Shown one piece after another: positions 8,821-21,500 of a stretch of 64,000 bases of DNA. The first letter of the stretch is position 1, and each line of letters begins with the position of its first letter. Below the pieces are notes generated by a model. That model did not search any database and was not told where the DNA came from. It was given only the letters and a program-made list of their open reading frames with translations. Origin of the DNA: Leuctra nigra (taxonomy: Eukaryota; Arthropoda; Insecta; Plecoptera; Leuctridae); the NCBI GenBank assembly GCA_934045905.1, contig OW203773.1, forward strand, positions 16,789,246 through 16,853,245. The letters run 5' to 3'. The position numbers and the translations under genes are program-made.

Positions 8821-11382
8821 AGTGATAATTTCTATCGCTAATTCAAATTCATTGAATTGACCTCTATGAATTGACAATGTTCATAAATCATAATTATTCT
8901 ATGTTAGGTAGGTTCTTTATTTAATTATCAAGTTTACATAAATTATATCATTTTTGGTCAGTTATATTTTTTTGTCATAATTCTCCTTCAATACCGTTCT
9001 TTGTTTGTTGCAATCGTTTCATGCAAGCGATTTTCTGTTTAGTTATTATGTTTATTATTTAAGATTGTTTACTTCCACATTCAAGCCAGCCATCACTTTG
9101 TGGACCAGAGTGTGCAATAAAAAAAAGAAATGCAACAGCAATATTTCGTCAAAATGTTTTCTGGACGTCGTTGAAAAGGTAAAGTGATTGATAGAATCAC
9201 TTATATTGAAGAATACAGATTTTCTTCATTTTATATTCAATAGTTTGGCCAATTTTGTGACTTATATTTTTTTCATTTGAAATTGCTCTTATGAAATTGC
9301 TTGGAACTTTTAGACTATGTAGGGGTGACTTGAGTGGCCCATAGCAAGGTCATAGCCATGAATATGGATCCAGTAACAGCATGATTGTATAGTAGAGTTA
9401 GTAAGGAATAGAGTCGGGGACATCAAATATTTATTATCACTTTCATTGATTTTCTTCGCGGGACAAATCGCAAGGACTTCGGAATACATTTCACTTGTAG
9501 GTCAGGTGCAGTGTTAATATTCAATCAAATGGAAGATTTTCATGAGAAATAAAGTTTTGAATTAAAAATGGTTTTCTATACAAACACATCAAATGACTTA
9601 GTAACTTGCGGTTGCGCTTGTCCTTCAATTTACAGACTATTTATATTGTTTTTTCTTCGACGAGAGGCAAATGTTGGGAAGGTTCCCTTCTAATAGGCCA
9701 CGACCGCCTCCTTCCCACCGTCCATCCTATCCAATTCTTCATCATCATAACCATTCATCCATCGTCATTGGTCTAGTTGCAGATTATTTGTTTGTTTTTT
9801 ATGTAGAGGTGGATCATACTTCTTCAAACTTTTTCTGAATTTTTCCGTAAGAGTCGTTCAATGATTCATATATTTACGAACAGTATTCAAGAAAATAAGG
9901 AACACGACTGACCTCTGGTGGATTCTTTGGTACTAGACATAGAAGGGATCATAGAGGATATCACGGGGATATTTATATAAATAAACTATATTAAATTTGC
10001 TTTAGTTGTTTGTTATGACTGAAAAAGTAAACTTATATAAAATTTCAATTGTTTCTCCTTTTTCACTGCCCTATGGAAACACGAACTACAAAATAAAAAA
10101 GTGCATCTGAAAAGTTTCCTGCCAGAAGTGGCTCCATCACGTATCGCTTATTTGTTCGAATAAAAAGATTAAGAAGAAAAAATACACGCGCCAAATCTCA
10201 TCGATCTAACATTGTGAGAATTTATGGTCGATGTCAAACCTATGCCTCAAACGTAGAGAGACGGAAGTCAACTTTCTCGATTTTGCGTTTAACACTTTTG
10301 TAATGATGTTAACAAGCTCTATGATGTCAACAAATACTGGAGTGTAATGAAGCAAGGGCGTAACCAGGATGATTTTTTTTTTGGGGGGGGGGGGGGCTGT
10401 AGCGGACATTACTAATATTTTGAAAAAGCACATTGGAAAACAGGGGGTTCGGGGGCGCAGCCCCCCGAGAAAGTTTTGGTACAAGGTCATTCATTTAGGT
10501 GCAATTTTGAACCGCAGTGTATAGCTTTTTTGGGGAATTATAAATTACAAAATATCCAAAAATTGGTCTTAACGATTAAAGAATAGGTAAATTTATTTCA
10601 CTCACTAAAATATCTAAGTCCGGGGCTCCTAGCCACGGAATTTTTTTGGAATTTTAACTCAATTTTAACCATTTTGGAACGTTTTTCACATGATCTGTCT
10701 TTTTTTTTTTCACATATTATTTTAAATGTGCTTATTTTCTTAGATGAAATCCTGATTTCGGGGGGGGGGGGGGGGGGCTGGGGGACATGGCCCCCCTGCC
10801 CTCTCCCCGGAATACGCCCTTGTATTGAAGTATTCTCTTATTGACTCATCAATAATACAATGATTCGATTAACCCAGAAATATTGGTTTGTGAGTTCGCT
10901 CAAGAATCATTGAATTGGACTTCCGCCCATCTGCCTCTGACGTACAGAGATGTAGGTAATTTGTTGCACTTTTCTGCAACTAGTTTAATGGCGCCTGAAT
11001 GTTTGTGATGATGATGAATTATATACGGTGGGAAGGAGGCGGTCGTGGCCTAAGTAGTTAACCATCCCATAATTTTCCTCTCTCGAACCCGGGGAGTGCA
11101 TCGTCAGTTAGATTCCATCTGAATTCATAGTAATATTAGCTACCTAATGGTCTGCGCGGAAATGATTCTGCTAAAAAGTCATTATCAAAGCAGGAAGTAA
11201 TTAATTTTACTTCATCCGCTCAGCTATCTTCATACGACTTATCTCCTATCGCGAGAGAAGGGAAATAGCATCCAAACAAAAAGGCTCCATCTCAGTTGGT
11301 TTTTATTCGCTTTTCATCTTTAAGTTAAATAACTTGTATAAAGGAGATGTTTTAAAATGAGAGGTATTATTATATATAGGTA
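8821..11382. other. Non-coding repeat-rich stretch
   Basis: No gene supported. It holds a SINE tail fragment at 9655-9785 (plus), poly-G repeat copies at 10360-10480 and 10740-10825 (each near the phrase 'gcgtaacc' or 'tacgccc' and GGGGGCGCAGCCCC-like blocks), and a short SINE piece at about 11025-11070 (minus). Confidence 0.6.
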
Positions 11383-11593
11383 CACTTGGCCAAACAAAAC
11401 TTGAACGTTCAATAAATCTGATAGACTGATAAATGTAAGATCGCACCATCAGAAGTCAGTCTAAGCGATCTCATTGTCTCACTCTAGTAGGTGACCTCAC
11501 ATTTCAATGATAATAACAAGCTTTGATTGGTTATGGGACATGACCAGCAGCCATTCAAATTTGGTCAACGTTCAAGTTTTGTTTGGCCGAGTG
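11383..11593. mobile_element. MITE, Tc1/mariner-like, TIR CACTTGGCCAAAC
   Basis: 211 bp bounded by TA on both sides. The ends CACTTGGCCAAACAAAACTT and its near-perfect reverse complement make an inverted repeat of about 30 bp. No coding capacity. It has the same length as the MITE inside the LINE at 14568. Confidence 0.85.
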
Positions 11594-11743
11594 TACCTAC
11601 CATCAAGACTGCTTTATAAGCATTATTTTTAGTTTTAATTGACAGGTTATTCAACTATTTTATCATTGTTAAATTATAAATAAATGGTAGGTATCATTGT
11701 AAGCCATATAAATAATTTTCAAGTAAAAACAAATTTAATCTGG

Positions 11744-11864
11744 GGTCCTATTCTAGAACTTAACTTCCCAATTCTAATGGAATCTGATATCATTCAATGT
11801 TAATCCTTATGGCCGTGACCGGATTCCATCAGAATGGAATTGGGAAAACGTTCTAGAATAGACC
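11744..11864. mobile_element. Short foldback MITE
   Basis: GGTCCTATTCTAGAAC at the left pairs with GTTCTAGAATAGACC at the right, and an inner CCCAATTC/GAATTGGG pair extends the stem. 121 bp, no ORF. Confidence 0.75.
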
Positions 11865-12077
11865 TCCTTGTCTCCATGACATGTATCGAAAGTTGTAAAT
11901 ACTATTGAAATGTCACCAGGAATTGAGCCTTATTGTTTGGAACCCATTCATCGTCTACCATGGTCTTCATTGGTACCTATACAGGTACCGCAATGTGCCG
12001 GTTTGAGACAATATTCTCAACGTGAACACCCATTTTGAAGGCGTCTCTTTTACCACATTCTAATTTTGATGTTATTG

Positions 12078-12856
12078 TTGAGCGAGCGAAGCGAGCGTCT
12101 CCTTTTGGCTCTTTTGGCACGGACATCTGATTTTTTTTTTCCGTTTAACAGGTCAGAGTTTTTCTTCGATCGAGCTGAAATTTTGCACACATGTGGAGAC
12201 AACCTTTTCTGTTTGCTGACCCCTAATTTTTTTGAAAAAAATTGATTGGTTAAAATTTAAATAAACATCTCCTGATGGTAGGTTGAAAAATGAAACTGGT
12301 CTTCGATAAATCTGATCAAACTCATATTTTGGCTATACAGGTCAGTGTTTTTCTTTGATCGAGCTGAATGTTGTACACATGTAAAACCAACCTTCTCTGT
12401 TTGCATACCATAATTTTTTTGAAATCCATTCATTGGTTAAAATTTAAATAAATAACTCCTGATAGGCTGAAAAATGAAAACGGTCTTCGATAATTCTGAT
12501 CAAACTCATATTTTGCATGATCATTAAGACCAATATTGTCTCTTATTTTACAAAATTTCATCCCAATCAGTTAAGAACGTATGAAGTTATTGACATTTTT
12601 AATATCTGTCAGTAATGAAGTATCGAAATGAATGTTTTCCAGTGCCAATTGAAAATTGATTCTGATTTGCTTTATGAACCAGGTGCTTAGATGCTATTTT
12701 AAAGTTTCGATGAAAAGCATACACTTTTAAGTTGATATCATAATCAATTCAATATGGATGTATATGTTTTCTGTGCGTTGTGTACGCATTTCCGGTTCGA
12801 GAATTTGCGCGTATCCGTGCTCGCTCATCAACGCGTTTCACTGAGCGTTTTCCTAG
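12078..12856 (+). mobile_element. Helitron-like non-autonomous element, copy 1
   Basis: Begins TTGAGCGAGCGAAGCGAGCG and ends TTTTCCTAG followed by T. Just before the end is a hairpin with stem CGCTCA/TGAGCG around AACGCGTT. Inside are two tandem modules of about 190 bp (GGTCAG...GATCGAGCTGAA... at about 12150 and 12341). CTAG end, preceding hairpin and a T flank fit Helitrons. The 5' end does not start with the usual TC, so the class is tentative. Confidence 0.6.
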
Positions 12857-13024
12857 TACATTTTACGTCTTCTTGTGTCAGATTTATTTGTATACTCGCG
12901 TAAAATATAAGACGGCTTGGTTGGAGATGAAAATTTGAACCGGCGTTCTTTGATTTTGGACGTATGACCGAAAGAGTTAATCACCCCGAATCAAATATTT
13001 TGTTTGCGCTTGTGACATTTAATC

Positions 13025-15481
13025 GTGTGTTGCATGCCTTCTCCTGCGAAGTATGTAATTTCAATTGTATTAATTAGTGCTCCATCAAATAAATATAAAA
13101 GAATCGATGAAAAATTATTAATCGAAGAATTAAAACATTGTGATTGGGAAAAGTTAGAACACAAGAATAATGATTGCCCAATAAAATTGTATAATTCAAT
13201 TGTAGGAACTTTTCATGATTCTTATAATAAGTCAATTGTAGAGGTAAAGGCAAAGAAGCGTAGATTACGAAGTAAAGAATGGATTACTTATGAGTTAATT
13301 GAAAAATCAAGAGAGAGAGATGCTCTTTTTAGGATATGGAAAAGTTGTGAAACTAATTCTCATTTAAAGCAAAATTACAGAGTGCAGTACAACAGTTTTG
13401 GAAATAAGCTAAATAAAGAAATAAAAAAGGTCAAAGAAACCTATTATAAAACTAAATTTAATAATTTAAAAGGTGATTTCAAGGGAACTTGGAATGAAAT
13501 AAACAAAATAATTAATAAAAAAGGAAAGGCAAATATTGACGAGGTGATAAGTAAATATTTGGGTAAAAATAAAACTCTCAGTGAGATTGTGAACTCATTT
13601 GTGCAATCTTTTGTAGATGGTATTGATCATATTAAACACAAATGTAATAGGAAGTTATGCGTTGATGGTAACTCTGGTCAATTCGAGGGAATAAATTGTT
13701 CCATGTATGTACCTAAAGCTAAAAGTGATGATATTTATAAAATTATAGTACAAATGAATGTAAATAAGGCAGCAGGAATTGACAGGATAAGGATGAAGGA
13801 CATAAATTTATTAGCAAACGAACTTAGTCCATTAATCGCAAATTTAATTAATCTTACCATTTCGAAAGGTATTATACCAGAAGATTTGAAATTGTCAGTT
13901 GTACGCCCAGTTTATAAGTCTGGAGATCATTCCGATTATGGAAATTACCGCCCCATTGCTATACTACCCTCAATCGAAAAAATAATGGAACGATATATTG
14001 CAAATAATTTAGTTAAATTTTTAGATCAGCACAACATCATTCATGGTATTCAGTATGGATTTCGAGTGGGAAAAAGTACAACAGAATTGCTTGAAAATTT
14101 CTCAAATTTCGTAAATGAAAAATTAAATGATAATAAAGATATAGTTGCTCTTTTCATTGATTTCAGTAAAGCATTTGACACCCTAGAATACGATAAATTA
14201 ATAGCGGCATTGGAAATATCAGGAATTAGGGGACCAATTTTAAACTGGTTTATGAATTATTTGTTAAATAGAAAGTTATTAGTAAAGGTAAGCCATTGTG
14301 AAAGCAAAATTTTAAAGTTTAATTGCATTGCACAAGGTTCAATATTAGGACCTACATTATATCTATTATATGTAAATAATATGTGCAATAATTTAGTAAA
14401 TTGTAAGGTATACCTATATGCAGATGACACCGTAATGATCACAGAACATAAATATCTAGAGGAAGCAGAAGAGTTAATGCAAGAAAATTTTAACAGAATT
14501 ACTAGGTGGACACATGATAATGGATTAGTAATAAATTATAAGAAGACAAAGGTAATGCATATACGTACACTCCCCCAAATAATAAACGGTACTTGGTACA
14601 AAACGTATTGGCTGCTGGGCCGGTTCCTTGACAATCAATCCTTGTTATTATCAATGAAATCAGAGCTCACCTAAAAGAGTTAGATAATGCGTTAGCACTG
14701 ACTTCATGGGATGATGCCATCAAACCTTAATCAGTAAATTCATTTTCTTTCGAGTACCGTTTATTATTTGGGGGAGTGTACGTGTAAAAAACCCACTCGA
14801 GGTCTCGATATTGTTTTACATGATTGTGAGTGTTTAGAAAATAAAGCTGTAGTTGGAAATAATACATGGATTTGTAATTGTAATTATAAATTAGAAACGG
14901 TAAATGAAATTAAATATTTGGGAGTTATGATAGACAAAAATTTTAAATTTAAAGCACAGGTTGAAGCGGTCAGAAACAAGTTAAGAGTTTGTGTATTTAA
15001 ATTTTATACGTTGAAACAATATTTGCCTTTCCATACTTTGCGGATTGTGTACTTGGCTCTTGTTGAAAGTATTATGAGGTATGGTATCTTGACATGGGGA
15101 CATGCATCAGATTATTTAATAAATAATATTTCCAAATTACAAACAAGAATCTTAAAGAATCTATTGCCGGAACATTTAAAAAATGAAATAATTAAAAACA
15201 ATAGTATATACTCATTCTGTGGAGTGTTCACATTTCAGCAATTATATGATTACCACCTAATATTAAAACATTATTTCAATAAAGAAAATAAGATCACCAA
15301 AATTCACAAATACAATATTCGGAAGGTCCAGTATGTAGTTCCTCGATATAATAACAATTACGGAAGAAATACAATAGCAGTAAAAGTACCTATGACTTTC
15401 AATAATTTGCCAGAGACCTTGCACAATTTCACTAAAATTAGTCATGTTAAATTAGGCATTAAAGATTTTTTTATAGCCTAA
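13025..15481 (+). pseudogene. LINE reverse transcriptase ORF, split by a MITE
   Basis: Frame 13025-14567 carries the RT: AAGIDRIRMKD, GNYRPIAILPSIEKIMER, the catalytic-core block FIDFSKAFD, GSILGPTLYLLYVNN and YADD (near 14416). The frame resumes after the inserted MITE through 14781-15481 with LGVMIDKNFKF and a post-RT region typical of Jockey/CR1-like LINEs. If one TA and the MITE are disregarded the two halves are in the same frame, so the ORF was intact when the MITE landed. The true start is lost. The protein would copy element RNA by target-primed reverse transcription; this copy cannot. Confidence 0.87.
14568..14778. mobile_element. MITE inserted in the LINE ORF
   Basis: 211 bp flanked by TA at 14566-14567 and 14779-14780. 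Ends CACTCCCCCAAATAATAAAC and its reverse complement; the inverted repeat runs about 28 bp to GGTACT. The inner sequence (TTGGCTGCTGG, TCAATGAAATCAGAGCTCAC) is shared with the MITE at 35421-35642, although the outer TIR bases differ. Confidence 0.92.
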
Positions 15482-15738
15482 AACATATCTCTCTTTTGTA
15501 TTTCAATATGTTTTCTTTTTTTTTTTTGTAGGATATTTTGTGTATTGTTTATATTGATTTCTTTTCTTTTCAGCATAAGTTTTAGTTTAATTTAGTTTTA
15601 TTATAAGTTGTTTATTGTTTATATGTAGTACTCCTGCTGATAATCTTAATTTATTTTATAGCTTAGCAGGGCAAAGTACATATTATTTTGTATGTTTGTT
15701 TAATAAATAAATAAAAAAATAAAAATAAAAAAATTCAA

Positions 15739-17848
15739 ATATTGAAAACCACGAAAAAAACGTAAAAAGGTGGCTACTGAATTTTTAATGACTTCAAATA
15801 TTCACAAATAGAGATAAATGAAGGGTAGGTAAATAAGTGTTCTAGTACAAAAAAATATTGCAACAAAATAGGGAAAAAGGAAGTACCTATACAAAGGACA
15901 ATGAGGGAATTTCCCTTCAATGGTAAATTTATAATGTAAACATGGACCCATACATGAAATGAACGCTTTTGGCATTCCTTTGTGCAATATGTAACGAAAG
16001 TATTATGACAAATGGCACAATAATTCGGTGATTATTTTTGAAGTGTAACCTATTAGTACAAGGCAAAGGAAAGAGCGGCACAATTTAACGCATAGTTTTA
16101 AAGATGGCGTTATATATTTTTAGAACACATTGCTTTTGTAGAAAATATTTCAATTATTTACTATTTACATTTCAAAGGAAATCCGTATCTTTCTGAATAA
16201 ACTGACATTGGCCATGCCGTGTCCTTCAAATATCGACTCAAATTGTGCTATAAAACTAAAAAATACACGGAGACGTAGAAATTCAACATTCGATACGTAA
16301 GTCAAAGTCAATGCAAATCATTCAAAAGTTATTTATGTGTTATCGTTTTTAACTTGATAACCCAATACATTTTTAATTTTGTTATTATGTAAAACATAGT
16401 TATTCACATGGGGGTTTTCGGATCTAAAAAAATCTTTATAATCATATATGGGCAGTTTCTTCAATAAATACTGCACATTAGAGGTAGACGGCCGGAAGTC
16501 CTCTTTCTCGATTTTGCGTTGTTCACTTTTGGAATGGTGTTATCAAGCTCTAATTTTAAGTGATGTCAACAAACAGTTATTTTATACAATAGCTCATGTC
16601 ACAAGAGGTCTACCCCCCCCCCCCCTCATTTGCTCCACTATACGTGTACCTATATCTGTACACGCTATGACCCCGGTGACCCAACTATCACATGCATCAC
16701 CAACGCATGACGTGGAACAACGGTTTATTGATAATCTTACAAACATATTATATTGACCTTCAAAATCCGGTGTAAAATACAAGGGCTTTCCCGATAGTCA
16801 GCTCCATTTGAAAACAACGCTTTTGCATTCGTGCTAAAAGTGACAACATTTGAGAGGTTGCAACACTTACGATCAAAATGTGTCATGATTTGTGGATAAT
16901 CCTCAACAAAAGGAAAATAGTCCACATAAATTGGATTTATGTCTTATTTGGGTGCACTTCAATGATTATAAGTTTACTTTTTACTCCTTTCGTCACTTTA
17001 AAAGTTGTTAAAAAGCATGTGCTGCTCTTGATGATTCTTATAATCCGTAATATAAAGAAAATCTAGTGTTTGTTATAATGAAAATAGTACTAGAATAGAC
17101 CTACATAATGAGATAGCGATAGTATATTATCACCCTCTCTTTTTTCTCATGCCAAAGATGACAGAAATCTGAAAATGTGACACCTTATTACCTTTAAAGT
17201 AGTACCCTCATTAGTCCACGTAATTCAAGTCAGTGACTCACACATTAAATTACAAATCAATGAAATAAGTATTTTACAACTATATTTTGCATTGTTGATG
17301 AATATCATAAGATTACTTTGTAGAAATACGATATTTTATAAAGAATTTACAATTATTTTCATGCAGTACGAATTAAGTACTTGATTTGATGTTAAGCAGT
17401 TTCTAGTAGAAACTGGCTAAATTAGGGTATTATTCTTAAATATCTCTTTATTTAATCCCGTATCCCCACATTTGGAAACGGCTAAAATATTGAAAACAAA
17501 ATCGGCCTTTAAAATGAAATCAATATTTCTACTTTGTAGTTTATATTACGATTTTTACAGAAGATATAAGTGTAATTTTGAAGCTTCCCCATGTTATCTT
17601 ATGGGAAATTTCAAGATTTCCTTTTAAGATATCTCTTAAATTAATCCCATGACACATGTTTTTCTTTTCGTATTTGCAAATGGTATTGCTTGAGGCATAG
17701 CTGAGGAGAATTTGACTTCTATTTAACAAGGACTTTTGATGGAAGTACTTTAGACAATTTTCTTCAATATGAAATATGGTTTTTAGTTTTTACTGATTCC
17801 CTCAGTTAGGTGAATGTTAACAAATACCAACTGCTATGTGAAAAGATT
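15739..17848. other. Non-coding stretch
   Basis: No gene supported. About 16480-16575 belongs to a dispersed repeat also seen near 10246-10345 and 49720 (GGAAGTC...TTTCTCGATTTTGCGTT). A C run lies at about 16613-16625. The promoter and 5' exon(s) of the anoctamin gene could be here or further upstream, but I cannot place them. Confidence 0.5.
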
Positions 17849-17921
17849 TTCCTCGAGTGGGACTCGAACCCACGACCTTCCGATATCCAGTCAGATGCTC
17901 TACCAGCTGAGCTACCGAAGC
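17849..17921 (-). tRNA. tRNA-like unit, loop reads GGA
   Basis: Read on the minus strand it folds as a class I cloverleaf: TAGC, D-arm GCTC/GAGC, anticodon stem TCTGA/TCGGA with loop CTGGATA, 5-base variable arm, T-arm GTGGG/CCCAC with TTCGAGT. The acceptor stem pairs at about six of seven positions at best. The loop gives GGA (Ser), but real Ser tRNAs have a long variable arm, so this is more likely a tRNA-like or pseudo-tRNA unit. Confidence 0.5.
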
Positions 17922-18074
17922 AGTTCACATTGAAGTGGCTTACCGATTTTGAAGATAGGGTCAGAAGACCGTGAATTTCATCCACGTTTGACAACTGACT
18001 AACTTCATTCGACTTGGATTTCTCATAAGCAGATGAGTGCGCATATGTATAAATATGGTAGCTCAGCCTGAGCT

Positions 18075-18147
18075 GCCTCGGTAGCTCAGCTGGTAGAGCA
18101 TCTGACTGGATATCGGAAGGTCGTGGGTTCGAGTCCCACTCGAGGAA
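18075..18147 (+). tRNA. tRNA-like unit, inverted twin of 17849-17921
   Basis: Same cloverleaf and GGA loop as the twin, with a slightly better acceptor stem (GCCTCGG against TCGAGGA). The 3' flank GAAAATCTTTTCACAT is also shared, so the duplicated block is larger than the tRNA. Polymerase III A and B boxes are intact. Confidence 0.55.
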
Positions 18148-18234
18148 AATCTTTTCACATTGCAGTGGTATTTATTTCTTCAATATGTTGAATTTCAAAT
18201 TGGTTTTATCATAAATTGACTGGTCCGCGATTGG

Positions 18235-18370
18235 TGAGAGGTTGCCTACTAATTGACTATGACCGCCTCTTTCCCACCGAATATCGTCGCCTATTCATCA
18301 CCATCATCTACCATCATCATCATCATAATCATCATAATCATTAATCCGTCGCCATTTGCCTCTAGTTACA
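18235..18370 (+). mobile_element. SINE 3' fragment
   Basis: Shows GACCGCCTCTTTCCCACC, a CATCAT run and GTCGCCATTTGCC, diverged from the full SINE. It ends about 30 bp before exon 1. Confidence 0.65.
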
Positions 18371-18401
18371 ACTAATGGAACGTTCTTGTTTGCGCTTGCA
18401 G

Positions 18402-18554
18402 GAGCCGGCAGTCTTTCAAATCTCCCGCGCTATCAACAGCCGCGCAGGTCTCCTCCGAATGCTGCGATGATGACGTCATTGAATCACGTGATCGAGGCGA
18501 GAGTGACACGTGACTGCGTTCATCCCCTGGGTGACGTCATCAAGGAGGCGTACG
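18402..18554 (+). CDS. Anoctamin exon 1 (first placed)
   Basis: Acceptor TTTGCGCTTGCAG, donor GTAAGA. Ends with one codon base that joins TG of the next exon to make Val. Encodes a Ser/Pro/Arg-rich N-terminal stretch without clear homology. In-frame Met codons at about 18461-18466 could be a start if no upstream exon exists. The least certain exon apart from exon 5. Confidence 0.6.
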
Positions 18555-21500
18555 GTAAGAGTAAACGAACACATGGGCGCGTAGGAAGAGCAGATTGACT
18601 GGCCCAATTCACCATACAAAATTAATTTTAGTGTCCAAGAAACACTAAAAAAAAAAAAAATCTGAAAAAAATCGGGCAAGAATACGGGGTCGTTTGTTGT
18701 AATTTGATCAGTTTAGCATCTCATGCATAGAATATATTATGTTTATTCGAAAAATGCACTCCTGGAAAACAATTGGATTTTTTGCTTCAGTTTGTGCATT
18801 TTAGAGCCCCAGAATCACTTTTAAATAGTTTATATTCTAAAAAACGCCCTGCGGGGCTCAAACTATGGGGACTTTGCCCCCCAGACGCTTCCTCCGGGTG
18901 CCGCAATCCCCCCCCCCCCCCCTCTATAACGAAAGTAGTTCCTACGCCCCTGCGAACACATGAAAACACTCCGTAAAAGATCAGCCAAAGTCTCGCAACT
19001 AAAAATAATAAATAACATATAAATAATCAGCACTGGAAAGATTCATGTCAGATAGTGGGGAAAGTCAAAACGAAATCAAAAAATTTAAATTAAATTGTCT
19101 GTTTAGACACCCCTGAAAATAATTTGGAAACAATGTATTACTAGGAAAACACTCGGTGTAAACCAAAATATAAAAAACAGGGATAAGTGTGCAAAAGAGC
19201 TGAATGGAAACGCTCAATAAATAATTCCCTCCATATGCCATTTGTTATTACCTGCACTGCTAAAATGATGTCAGGGTTTGAACCGGTAGATTGTATTACT
19301 CGTCGTCTACTTTACTCTAGTAGGAGAGCTCTGATCAACAAGGATTGATTGTCGAGGAACAATCCGTTTGATTGAAATAACGTTTTTACTTTGGCCAAGT
19401 GTACGTGACTAAACCACAGGAGCATAGCGCTGATGCCAGTGGTCGAATTGGTAGTCAGTCTATGGGGGGATGGTGTTCTGGTAGGATTTCTGCCAGGGGG
19501 GGCAAGTGAACGGAACTAACCTTGCCACGCGTTGAGGGGGGGGTGGGGGGCGCGGCCCCCACGTTGCCCCGCAAGGCGTTTTTAATTTTTTGACACTTTA
19601 AAATCAATTTTGAGACGTTACAGTTATCACAGATTTTATTCTAATAAGGGGGGGGGGAGGGGGGGGGGGCATGCTGCGAAAATCCTTACCCGCACGGCGG
19701 TTTTTAGTTTTTTGGCACTCAATTTCAATCAATTTTAAGACATTTTGAGGTCATATTGTTTACAAAATGCACAGTTTACTAAAGTTACTGGTCCGTAGCG
19801 CACAGTACGGAAAGAAATAATTCAGAAATTAATTTGGTGCGTTTCTACGCGATTTGACGTTATTTTAAGCCTATTTTCATCTTGAAAAATGATATACGAA
19901 TTCTCTGAAAATGGTATTATTTTGAAGTAAATTACATTACTTAGTGATGTTTTTTAATCTCTCATGGGGGGATGGTGAAGTGGACAAATTAGCCATGGGG
20001 TGATGGAATCTCGCTGATCTAAAGTATCAGCGCTACATGTGATACATTATTCATCAAAGCATGATTTGAACAACTTTCTGACATCACTTTGAAACCACGT
20101 AATTGGCAGTCGCTATGGCAACCCAATTGATTTACTAAAGCGATACATTTTTCAACACACATGTTAAAGAGTTCAAGAGCTTTGTTACAAGTTTATGTGA
20201 ATGTAATAATGAAGGTCGTACGGTATGAATATGTAGTTGTAGCTTGAAACTCTTCATTATTTATCTTAGGGCAATGCACCAACATTTTCATTGATGTGTG
20301 TACTTCCTTGTTTGACCGTTAGTGTGGAGGTAGGAATTTAAATAGAGTATTTGATTTAGATAGTTGATCAAAAAGGTTAAACGAAAAACTCTGTTATAAA
20401 AACAAATTTTAAGAATTGCAATTGAAATTCCAGCCAGCCTATTGGTTTATTGGGGCTACAATAACATGTTATTTGTGTTTTTCTGAATAACAAAAATAAC
20501 ATACCAAACAAAATTCTGAAGCCAACATTGTAGCAAAAACAAACTAAATGCTATCACCAGGGAAGGAAATAGAATCTGCATAAATATGCTCCATTTCGCG
20601 AGAAAAAAGTTTTCGTAGTTTTGAAAGTCTGTATTTCACTGATAAATATTTTGAATCACTACTCACATCAAGTATTTGAATAATGTTTGTCTTACAAGCA
20701 TGAGAAATAACATTTTATTTGAACACAAAATATATCACAACAGTATTACAATACATGCTGACGTCATTCATTGAATACACTTGCCTTGGTGTTTTCATTA
20801 ATCAGTCAACTTCCTTCAATAATATAATCTTGCTTCGACAACTATCAATTTGTCGTCACAATACAACAAACTTACAATGCGTGCAGTATACGTTTCCCAA
20901 TACAAAATAAGTTGTGAATGGAAAGGTGTATTTTAAATATCTCATTTGCATCCTTCGCAGACTACATTAATTTACAATCCGTACCACTAGAGGAAGGGAA
21001 TGGAGGAGGTTATTGGCACAACAGAAGGGGTTTCATTCCGTCGGATTCTTGGTAGACACGGAGAAAAGTATTTATTTAAAATTATATTGTGCTTAATTGT
21101 TTTGATGTCACCAATTGTAAAATAATTGGGTGACATTTAATTTATATTGGAATCAGTGTTCCGATCCCATATAGCAGGTAAGAACAACTTTAGAGTTATT
21201 CTGTGAACTTTGTTATTGGAATATTGATGAATGTATCATTAAACCTTGCGTGGAAGGGGCGTGGTTTGAACAGCACGCTGGCGCTGGCGCTATCTCCTGG
21301 GAACCCGCCACTATCTCATCCCCTTCTCCTCTGCTACATCATTATACACTATTTATAATTGTTTTATATTATTTACCTTCAAGAAAACTTAACTATTTCT
21401 AAACATTTTTCCCCATAACTAAATCTCGATCTTATTTAAAACTTCCGCTTCTTGAGAGATTTCCTCCCTTCATCTTTCTTCGTCTGCTTTCCATCCAACT

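Larger units (their letters stand above)
13025..15738 (+). mobile_element. LINE (non-LTR retrotransposon), 5' truncated
   Basis: Contains reverse transcriptase and its C-terminal region, then a 3' UTR and an A/T-rich (TAAA-like) tail ending near 15738. The endonuclease domain expected upstream is missing, so the copy is 5' truncated, as is usual for LINEs. A MITE at 14568-14778 splits the ORF. Local base use is much more AT-rich than that of the host exons. Confidence 0.88.
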
